DNA of 38,747 nucleotides. It comes from an uncultured Christensenellaceae bacterium. GTDB lineage: Bacteria; Bacillota; Clostridia; Christensenellales; CALWSW01. Both the position numbers and the translations under genes were made by a program. Position 1 is the stretch's first letter. Each line of letters begins with the position of its first letter. The stretch spans positions 1-38,747 of the forward strand of contig CALWSW010000004.1 in the NCBI GenBank assembly GCA_944384305.1, given 5' to 3'. Of the stretch, positions 25,172 through 31,736 are shown piece by piece. Under the pieces are notes generated by a model. The model made no database searches, had not been told where the DNA came from, and saw only the letters and a list, made by a program, of their open reading frames with translations.

Positions 25172-25200
25172 AAAAAATGTCCCGCTTGTGAAAGCGGGAC
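25172..25200 (-). terminator. Terminator after the LarA-like gene
   Basis: On the minus strand GTCCCGCTT / AAGCGGGAC (perfect 9 bp, 25192-25200 / 25179-25187) is followed by ATTTTTTCTCTTTTT. It separates the isomerase from the reductase transcript. Confidence 0.8.
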
Positions 25201-25266
25201 AAAAGGAAAAGAGAAAAAAGGGGAGAAAGGCCGGCGGAAGGGCTCATTGCAACACACAAGGTGCGG

Positions 25267-25315
25267 CCAGGCGAACGGTGAAAAGCTCGCAAAATAGGCG
25301 CCAGCCTATTTTGCG
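25267..25315. repeat. Repeat A, copy 3 (terminal part only)
   Basis: The block CCAGGCGAACGGTG (25267-25280) is followed by a perfect 11-bp hairpin, CGCAAAATAGG (25288-25298) / CCTATTTTGCG (25305-25315). It corresponds to 1607-1702 of copy 1. The G-T pair in copy 1 is an A-T pair here. The rest of the 325-bp gap 25015-25339 holds only a terminator and the reductase promoter region. Confidence 0.7.
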
Positions 25316-25339
25316 ACAGCCCCCAGCTTTGACAGAGAG

Positions 25340-26608
25340 TTAGAACAGCTTCTTGGTCAAGTACCCATCCTCGCCGAAGGGCAGGGTCTCTTCGCCCAGG
25401 ATCTCGATGTTCTCCTTGCCCTTGAGTTCGTCGAGCATGGCTTCGCTCACGATGAGTTCGTGCAGGTCGAGCGTGTTCTTGGCAATGACCAGCCGCGCGT
25501 TTTCCTTGGTGATGAGGCGGTTGCAGCAGGCCAGCGCGATTTCGATGGCGTGGTTGTCGTTCTCGCAGATGATGGGCATGAAGCCGCGTTCCAGGAAACC
25601 GGAAGTGATGGTGTTGGTGTAGGTGGGCTCCAGGTCGATCTGCTCGAACATGCGGCGGGTGATGATGTCGGCCATGCCCACGCCGATGGCGTTGTTGTGG
25701 CTTTCTTCGGTGAGGCTGAGGCAGACGATGCGGTAGATGTGCGGGGTGGGCGCGTCATCCAGGTCACGCAGCACAAAGCGGCCGACGATGTTGGGGTCGA
25801 TGCCCGTGCCGCTGATGTTCTTGCCCATTTCGGTCAGAACGAGGGTGTCGATCTCGTCAAAGGGCAAGTGAGGCATGAGGGAACGGGCTTCCTTCAACAG
25901 CTCTTTTTCGCGTTCCATCATGTTTTCAGGTGTGAGAACTTCAATGCGCGCGGTGCGGTCCTGCGCGTTTTCCAAAATGGCCACGCCCATCAAAATGGGC
26001 ATTTTTTCCAGAATGATCTTGGCTGAGCGGGGAATGAGGTTTTCAAGCCCCCAAGTGCCGCGGCGGTGTACGGTGGCGGCGCCCTTCTGTTTGCCCAGGC
26101 CGATGACCATCTGCTTGACCACGCCGCTTTCGATTTCGCCGTGGAAATCGGTGTGGGGTTTTACGCGGTTGCACATGATGATGCCGTCCATACCGTAGGC
26201 GTTTTTATCGAAGTTCACCGGCGCGCCGTCTTCGGTATGGCCGATGACGACGGTTTCCATGGAAGAGAGAATGGGCGCGCCCATGCTTTCTTCTGTGATG
26301 CCGTAGCTCTTTAAAACCTCAACCTGGCCTTCTGCGGTCGCGCCGCCGTGACTGCCCATGGCGGGGATGATGAAAGGCTGGGCACCGGCCTTCTTGATGA
26401 CGCCGACGATGGCCTTGATCATGCGGGAATAGTTGTAAATGCCGCGGCTGCCGGCGGCCACCGCCACGCGCATCCCGGGTTTGATGCGGTCGAGGTAGGG
26501 GGCCATGCCCTCTTCAATGGCGGATTCGGGGTTTTCCAGGAAGGGGAGCTCCTGCGTTTGGCGAATGCGGTACAGGCGGGGCATGAGGGACTGTTCAAAG
26601 GTCAACAT
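25340..26608 (-). CDS. LarA-superfamily nickel-pincer-dependent isomerase (lactate racemase domain, DUF2088)
   Basis: A 422-aa cytoplasmic protein of the lactate-racemase superfamily, whose members racemise or epimerise the carbinol next to a carboxylate using a nickel-pincer nucleotide. Residues matching the LarA site are His87 (GSHGG), His152 (KPH), Lys165 (GVVKQM) and His181 (TVHRRG). The Lys-His spacing of 16 equals that of LarA Lys184/His200, which carry and ligate the cofactor. The AAGSRGI and PAMGSHGG segments fit the cofactor lobe. The ATG at 26606-26608 is favoured; GTG at 26617 is an alternative and the ribosome site is weak. It is divergent from PdxA2 and the DUF1537 kinase, suggesting C2 epimerisation of a four-carbon aldonate. 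larBCE, needed for the cofactor, are not in the window. Confidence 0.8.
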   Translation of the reverse strand: MLTFEQSLMPRLYRIRQTQELPFLENPESAIEEGMAPYLDRIKPGMRVAVAAGSRGIYNYSRMIKAIVGVIKKAGAQPFIIPAMGSHGGATAEGQVEVLKSYGITEESMGAPILSSMETVVIGHTEDGAPVNFDKNAYGMDGIIMCNRVKPHTDFHGEIESGVVKQMVIGLGKQKGAATVHRRGTWGLENLIPRSAKIILEKMPILMGVAILENAQDRTARIEVLTPENMMEREKELLKEARSLMPHLPFDEIDTLVLTEMGKNISGTGIDPNIVGRFVLRDLDDAPTPHIYRIVCLSLTEESHNNAIGVGMADIITRRMFEQIDLEPTYTNTITSGFLERGFMPIICENDNHAIEIALACCNRLITKENARLVIAKNTLDLHELIVSEAMLDELKGKENIEILGEETLPFGEDGYLTKKLF

Positions 26609-26637
26609 AAGAGGCACCAGCTTTCTGTGTGTATAGA

Positions 26638-26667
26638 TTGCAGGGAAGGGACCAAAACCGCTATAAT
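26638..26667 (+). promoter_or_regulatory. Promoter for the pdxA2-kinase operon
   Basis: TTGCAG (26638-26643) and TATAAT (26662-26667), 18 bp apart, giving a leader of about 210 nt before pdxA2. The leader holds two CCTACT direct repeats (26713-26718 and 26745-26750) 32 bp apart, candidates for operator sites. Confidence 0.6.
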
Positions 26668-26881
26668 AGAACAGCGGGGAAAAACAGAGCGGTGTGCAAG
26701 CAGGGTAGTAAACCTACTGTAAGACTAAATTGTTCCGTAAAAATCCTACTTACTGTTATCATATACGAAAATCTTCCGGTGCGCAAGGCGTGTAAGGGGA
26801 GTTTTCGGTTTATTATTTCGTTGTCAAATAGGCGGACTTTCCCGCCGTTCTTGGCACAAAAAAGAAAGGTGGAAAAACACC

Positions 26882-27919
26882 ATGCTGCAACGACCAATGT
26901 TGGCCATTACTATGGGCGACCCGGCGGGCGTTGGGCCAGAGATTGCCTTTAAAGCCCTGCAAGACCCTAAGGTGTACGAAGACTGTATCCCCGTGGTGGT
27001 GGGGGAAAGCGCTGCCTTGGCCCGAGCGGCCGAAGCCTGCGGCCGGCAGGCAGATCTGCGGCTCGTCGCATCCCCAAAAGAAGCGGTGGGAAAACCAGGG
27101 GCGATCGAACTGATCGACCTGGGGCTGCTTGCCGGCAAACCCTGGGCGTGGGGGCAGGTAGACCCCCTGTGCGGCGACATCGCTTTCCGCTGTGTAGAGA
27201 GGGCCATCCAGCTGGCGCTTAAAAACGAGGTGCACGCCGTGGTAACTGGGCCTTTGAACAAGGAAGCCATGAACCTGGCCGGGCACCACTACGCGGGGCA
27301 CACCGAAATCTTTGCAGCCCTTACCGGCACCAAGCAGGTGGGCATGCTGCTCACTTCGCCCACACTGCGGGTCATCCACGTGACCACGCACGTGGCCATG
27401 CGCCAGGCCTGCGATTTGGTCACCACCGAACGGGTGCTCAAGACCATCCGGCTGGCCCGGCAGGCGATGGAAATGCTGGGCATCGAGCGGCCGCGCATCG
27501 CCGTGGCGGGGCTGAACGCCCACTGTTCAGAAAACGGCCTGTTCGGCGACGAGGAAGAAAAATGGATCGCCCCGGCCGTGCGCCTGGCGCAGGGGGAGGG
27601 CATTCTGGCCGAAGGCCCCCTGCCGCCCGACACGGTGTTCGTAAAAGCCATGGGCGGGCAGTACGACATTGTGGTGGCCATGTACCACGACCAGGGGCAC
27701 ATTCCCCTCAAGCTCAGCGGGTTCAAGATGGACCCGGCGACGGGGGCCTTTACTTCGGTGAGCGGGGTGAACACCACCATTGGCCTGCCCATCATCCGCA
27801 CATCGGTCGACCACGGCACGGCTTTTGACAAGGCCGGCAAGGGCGTGGCCAACGAAGAGAGCCTCAAAGACGCCATGCGCATGGCGGTGGTGATGGCCCG
27901 GCACAAGTTTTCTTTATAA
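26882..27919 (+). CDS. pdxA2: PdxA2-type 4-phospho-acid-sugar dehydrogenase
   Basis: NAD- and metal-dependent dehydrogenase of 345 aa in the PdxA family. In the D-threonate pathway PdxA2 oxidises C3 of 4-phospho-D-threonate; the keto acid loses CO2 and gives dihydroxyacetone phosphate. The family start TMGDPAGVGPE (10-20), the metal ligands His170 (VTTHVA), His214 (LNAH) and His269 (YHDQGH), and the substrate loop TGPLNKEAM (122-130) are all present. No other pyridoxal phosphate synthesis gene is near, and the kinase 21 bp downstream is the known partner of PdxA2. The catabolic role is therefore favoured over vitamin B6 synthesis. Ribosome site AAAGGTGG. Divergent from the LarA-like gene. Confidence 0.88.
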   Translation: MLQRPMLAITMGDPAGVGPEIAFKALQDPKVYEDCIPVVVGESAALARAAEACGRQADLRLVASPKEAVGKPGAIELIDLGLLAGKPWAWGQVDPLCGDIAFRCVERAIQLALKNEVHAVVTGPLNKEAMNLAGHHYAGHTEIFAALTGTKQVGMLLTSPTLRVIHVTTHVAMRQACDLVTTERVLKTIRLARQAMEMLGIERPRIAVAGLNAHCSENGLFGDEEEKWIAPAVRLAQGEGILAEGPLPPDTVFVKAMGGQYDIVVAMYHDQGHIPLKLSGFKMDPATGAFTSVSGVNTTIGLPIIRTSVDHGTAFDKAGKGVANEESLKDAMRMAVVMARHKFSL

Positions 27920-27940
27920 ATAAAGAAGGGGGAAGGCAGC

Positions 27941-29215
27941 ATGACCGAACTGTGGATGACGGCCGACGACTTTACCGGCGCTTTGGACAGCGGCGTGCAG
28001 CTGGCAAAGGCCGGGCTGGCAGTGCGGGTGGCGCTCGACGGCGGCCTGCGGGAAAACGCGAATGGCGCGGCCGTGCGGGTGGCCGATACCCAAAGCCGCC
28101 ACCTGCCGCCCGAGGAGGCCAAAGAACGGGTGCGCGCCCAAATGGCCGCGGCGGCCAAAGCCGGTGTTCCCGTTTTATACAAAAAGACCGATTCCACCCT
28201 GCGGGGCAACCTGGGGGCGGAATTTGAGGGGGCGCTTGCGGGCAGCGGCAGGCAAAAGCTGGTGTTTGTGCCGGCCTACCCTGCGCTGGGGCGCATCGTC
28301 ATTGGCGGCAGGGCTTATTTGAACGGCCAGCCGCTTGAAAAGACCGCGCTCGCCCAAGACCCCTTAAACCCTGTGACCACCGGTGTGGTAGCCGATGTTG
28401 TGCGCGCTCAGACCGGCCTGCCCGTGCGTGCCGTTGTACCGGCCGCGCTCGAAGAAGAGCTCGGACGGGAAGGCCCTGGCGTTTTTTGCGTGGATGCCGC
28501 TACAGAGGAAGACCTGGCGCACGCCGCGCAGGCCCTCGCGCCCTGGGCCGAACATGTGGTGCTGGCCGGCTGCGCGGGCTTTGCCGCCCACCTGCCCGGC
28601 TTTTTGCGTGCTCCCCGGCAGGCCTTTGCGCCCGTTGGCGCTCAAAAACGCCTGCTGGCGGTGTGCGGCAGCGTCAACCCCGTATCGCTTGGGCAGGTGG
28701 CCTTTGCCGAAGCGCAGGGCGCGGCGGTCTGCCGCTTGACGCCTGAGGAACTGCTTGCGCCCAGTTTTTTGAAGACCCAAGCCGGCAAGGCGTCGGTGCA
28801 GGCGCTTGCTTGTGCGCTGGAGCAGGCGGGCTGGGCTGTGCTGTGTTCCGCGCGCAGCGGCGGGCATGTGGAAGCGGTGCGCGCTTTGGCGGCGGCGCAG
28901 GGCCTGCCCGAAGGCGGGGCCCACTTGGCGGTTGCCGAGCGCTTGGCAGAGGTTGCTGCGGCGGCCTTTGCCGGGCAAAGGGATTGCGCCTTGGCGGTGT
29001 TTGGGGGCGATACGCTCTTTGCCCTGGCCCAGGCATTGGGGGTTGCTGCCATTGAGCCCTTAGGCGAGCTTTCGCCCGGCGTGGTACTTTCGCGCGCGCA
29101 GGGGGCTCTGGGCGGTTTTGCGCTCGTTTCCAAAGCCGGCGGTTTCGGCGGAGAAGATGTGTTGTGCAGCATCCGGCAGGCGCTGCTGGACGGGGGCGGC
29201 CCCCTGCCGTGTTAA
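27941..29215 (+). CDS. Four-carbon acid sugar kinase (DUF1537, DtnK-like)
   Basis: Cytoplasmic kinase of 424 aa that phosphorylates the terminal hydroxyl of an aldonate; D-threonate kinase DtnK is the type that pairs with PdxA2. The N-terminal sugar-binding domain starts with the signature TADDFTGALDSG (7-18) and has KKTDSTLRGN at about 82. The C-terminal nucleotide-binding domain has FGGDTLFALAQALG (354-367) and SKAGGFGGED (393-402). The AAGGGGGAAGG ribosome site lies in the 21-bp gap after pdxA2, so the two genes form an operon. OtnI and OtnC, which mark the alternative erythronate/L-threonate routes, are absent from the window. D-threonate or D-erythronate is the likely substrate by context. 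Confidence 0.87.
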   Translation: MTELWMTADDFTGALDSGVQLAKAGLAVRVALDGGLRENANGAAVRVADTQSRHLPPEEAKERVRAQMAAAAKAGVPVLYKKTDSTLRGNLGAEFEGALAGSGRQKLVFVPAYPALGRIVIGGRAYLNGQPLEKTALAQDPLNPVTTGVVADVVRAQTGLPVRAVVPAALEEELGREGPGVFCVDAATEEDLAHAAQALAPWAEHVVLAGCAGFAAHLPGFLRAPRQAFAPVGAQKRLLAVCGSVNPVSLGQVAFAEAQGAAVCRLTPEELLAPSFLKTQAGKASVQALACALEQAGWAVLCSARSGGHVEAVRALAAAQGLPEGGAHLAVAERLAEVAAAAFAGQRDCALAVFGGDTLFALAQALGVAAIEPLGELSPGVVLSRAQGALGGFALVSKAGGFGGEDVLCSIRQALLDGGGPLPC

Positions 29216-29246
29216 AACAAAAACGACCCTTCTGTAGCAAAATAAC

Positions 29247-29275
29247 TTTACAACGCGCAGAGCGCGTAGTATAAT
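29247..29275 (+). promoter_or_regulatory. Promoter with internal palindromic operator, cyclase gene
   Basis: TTTACA (29247-29252) and a perfect TATAAT (29270-29275), 17 bp apart. The spacer holds a perfect palindrome ACGCGC-AGA-GCGCGT (29253-29267). A protein bound there would block polymerase, so this is a likely repressor-controlled promoter. The leader to the start codon is about 200 nt. Confidence 0.75.
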
Positions 29276-29480
29276 TACCGCATCAAAGGAAGGCGCGCAG
29301 GGCCCGCGCCAGTTGAACGGGTTCTGCCAGCATTTTAATCCGCTCTGCTTTTTTCGGAGCCTTTCGCTTTTTCTTTTTCTGTTACCGGTCCGACACCGCG
29401 TTTACAAAAACACAGCTTGGCATTGCGGCGCTTTGCCGCTTGGGAGTCACCATTCCATTCAAGAGCAAAGGAGAATTCAA

Positions 29481-30458
29481 ATGGCAAATTATTATGACGA
29501 TTCCTGGTTGACTACAAACCGCTGGGGCAAATGGGGCAAAGACGACGAAGTCGGTGCCATGAACGAAATGACCGACGCCACCAAGCTGGCGGCGCTCTCG
29601 CTTATCAAAAAAGGCAAGGTTTACGACCTTGAGACCGAGCGCTTCAAGGGTATGCCCATTTGGGGCGGCCATTGCGGCTTCGATATGATGTCTTACGCTT
29701 CCCCCCGCGGCCGCCGCAACATGCTCGAGAGCCATCTCGACTCTGAGTTTAGCTGGTACGCTCCCGGCGGTATGTGCGACCCCGCCGGCGCCGATTTCTT
29801 CAAAATGGGCCTGAACACCGAGATCATGGTAGCGCCTTTGCACCTGGGCACCCACATCGACGCGTTCTGCCACTGGACCACCGGTGAGGATGACCACTGG
29901 TACAACGGCTTTACGGGCGACAAGTACTGCACCAACTTTGGCCCCGTGCGCTGCGACGCTTCCAAGATCCCCCCCATCGTCACGCGCGGCGTGCTGCTCG
30001 ACATCGCCGGCTACAAGGGCCTTGATGTGCTGCCCGACAACTACATCATTACCGCTGAGGATGCGGAAGGCTGCGCCAAGTGGGAAGGCGTGGAGCTGAA
30101 GCCCGGCGATTCCGTGCTGCTGCGCACCGGCCAGAAGTGGCCCGCCTGCAACACCGCCGTCAACGCCGGCTTGAGCGTCAACGTTTGCCGCTACCTGGTG
30201 GAAGGCTGCGGCGCCATTCTGGTGGCCGACGACCAGGCTTCGGTCGAAGGCTTCAACGCCGACGGCAGCTCTTCCTGGCCGAACCACCCCCAGCCCGTGC
30301 ACCACTACCTGCTTATCCAGAACGGCGTGCACATCCTGGAGTTCGCTCAGCTCGACGAGCTCGCGGCCGACAAGGCGTATGAGTTCTGCTTCATCTGCCT
30401 GCCCAGCAAGGTTTACCCCGCCACGGGCATGTTCTGCCGCCCCATCGCCATCGTGTAA
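29481..30458 (+). CDS. Cyclase family metal-dependent hydrolase (kynurenine formamidase-like fold)
   Basis: A 325-aa cytoplasmic enzyme of the cyclase superfamily, which includes kynurenine formamidase and isatin hydrolase and cleaves amides or ring amides with a divalent metal. The metal motif HLGTHIDAFCHW spans 121-132, with His121, His125, Asp127 and His131 as ligands. MANYYDDSWLTTNRWGKWG at the start is typical of a longer bacterial subgroup that takes larger substrates. The ATG at 29481 follows AAAGGAG. It has its own promoter with an operator-like palindrome and ends at a perfect terminator, so it is not in the kinase operon, though its position suggests a related role such as opening a lactone. 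That role is a guess. Confidence 0.85.
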   Translation: MANYYDDSWLTTNRWGKWGKDDEVGAMNEMTDATKLAALSLIKKGKVYDLETERFKGMPIWGGHCGFDMMSYASPRGRRNMLESHLDSEFSWYAPGGMCDPAGADFFKMGLNTEIMVAPLHLGTHIDAFCHWTTGEDDHWYNGFTGDKYCTNFGPVRCDASKIPPIVTRGVLLDIAGYKGLDVLPDNYIITAEDAEGCAKWEGVELKPGDSVLLRTGQKWPACNTAVNAGLSVNVCRYLVEGCGAILVADDQASVEGFNADGSSSWPNHPQPVHHYLLIQNGVHILEFAQLDELAADKAYEFCFICLPSKVYPATGMFCRPIAIV

Positions 30459-30480
30459 GGAAAACAGGCAAAGTCCAAAA

Positions 30481-30512
30481 CACAAAAAGGGATCGCACGA
30501 TCCCTTTTTGTG
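30481..30512. terminator. Terminator after the cyclase gene
   Basis: Perfect 15-bp inverted repeat 30481-30495 / 30498-30512 with a 2-nt centre. AAAAAGGG and CCCTTTTT arms allow termination in both directions. Confidence 0.85.
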
Positions 30513-30732
30513 TGTTTGAGCGTTAAAAAACCGCAGCACAACAATCGCGTTTTGTAGTGCAATGGAGCATCCCTGTTTCGGTTTTAAGGCTGTAGATCGA
30601 TGCATTGTGCTCTTTGCAAGACCGGCTGCATACCGTGTCCAAAGACGACAAATGAAACCCCAACGGCGGTTTCCTTTATATATAAAAACAGGCACATATA
30701 ATTTAAAAACCCTTTCTAAACCAGGGGAAAAC

Positions 30733-31647
30733 ATGTTGTTTCAATATCTTTCCTGCTTTTTGACGGTCTGTGAGCAAAAAAGCTTTTCTAAAGCGGCCAA
30801 GGTGCTTTACATCAGCCCACCGGCCGTCTCCAAACAAATGGGCTTGCTGGAGGCGGAATTAGACGTTGTGCTGTTTGTTCGTACCCCCAGAGGGGTACAG
30901 CTTACTTCGGCAGGAAAAGAGTTTTACAAAGCGGCAAAAAAGATGACGGATGAGTTTGCTGCTGCAGTAAACACGCTTCAAAAGCAGTATTCGCGCACGG
31001 GCTGTATTCGTCTGGGAGTTCGGGGGCCGGATGCTAACGCTATGATCCCCGCTTTTTTGGCCGTCATGCAGAGATGTTTTCCACGCTGTGAGGTTACGGC
31101 GATACCGATTCGTCCAGCTCAAACGGAAGAACTTCTGTGCAGCGGAGCGATCGACCTATCCTTTACTCATGGGTTTGACCCCCAAAGGCACTTTGATAGT
31201 CCGATCGGTTATTTGGAGATTATCAAAGATAAACCGGTTTGTTTTGTGCCGCCGGTTCTTTCTGAATTGAAAGCAGAAGAAGCGCTTTCTTTGGACGATC
31301 TTGTGCCCTATACCCTTTTGATTGTAGAAAAAGGCACCAGCGACTTCCACGACGATATCTATCAGGAGATCGAAGAGCGCCGGCTCCCTATAAAAGCAAT
31401 CTCCGTTGTGGAGGGGGATATTGCGGTTCCCATCCAGCAGGGGCTAGGGCCAACTATTTCGATTGGTCCGTCTCTGCACAACGGGGCGGCCTATGCCGGT
31501 TTTTTAATTCCGTTTTTATTCCATAACAGAGAGATCCCGCTTGGTCTGTTGTGCCGAAAAGAAGACGTTCCGTTTTACCAAGAAACGGTCTTGCTCCCGC
31601 TGCGGGAAGCTTTTGCTGATCTTTTGACCATGCGGATGAAAAAATAA
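30733..31647 (+). CDS. LysR family transcriptional regulator (AT-richer than neighbours)
   Basis: A 304-aa LysR regulator. The helix-turn-helix is at residues 1-60 (MLFQYLSCFLTVCEQKSFSKA, ISPPAVSKQMGLLEAEL) and the effector-binding domain follows. The ATG at 30733 follows AGGGGAAAAC; a longer in-frame extension upstream has no ribosome site. It converges on the second exported reductase. The T-N11-A palindrome in that gene's promoter is a possible target. Base and codon use are visibly more AT-rich than in flanking genes (many AAA, TTT, ATT codons), hinting at separate ancestry. The effector is unknown. Confidence 0.88.
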   Translation: MLFQYLSCFLTVCEQKSFSKAAKVLYISPPAVSKQMGLLEAELDVVLFVRTPRGVQLTSAGKEFYKAAKKMTDEFAAAVNTLQKQYSRTGCIRLGVRGPDANAMIPAFLAVMQRCFPRCEVTAIPIRPAQTEELLCSGAIDLSFTHGFDPQRHFDSPIGYLEIIKDKPVCFVPPVLSELKAEEALSLDDLVPYTLLIVEKGTSDFHDDIYQEIEERRLPIKAISVVEGDIAVPIQQGLGPTISIGPSLHNGAAYAGFLIPFLFHNREIPLGLLCRKEDVPFYQETVLLPLREAFADLLTMRMKK

Positions 31648-31678
31648 AGGGGAACAGTATAGGGCGATAACAACAAAT

Positions 31679-31713
31679 AGAGAGGCAGCAGGTGTTTTTC
31701 CTGCTGCCTCTCT
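31679..31713. terminator. Strong hairpin between convergent LysR and reductase genes
   Basis: Perfect 14-bp stem 31679-31692 / 31700-31713 with a T-rich loop. A clear T-run follows on neither strand, so it may terminate weakly or mainly protect transcript ends. Confidence 0.55.
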
Positions 31714-31736
31714 GTGGCTGTTGGTCGATGCGCTGT

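Noticed and set aside
26882-27919. Vitamin B6 biosynthesis pdxA
   Set aside because: Operon with a DUF1537 kinase and lack of other B6 genes favour the catabolic PdxA2.
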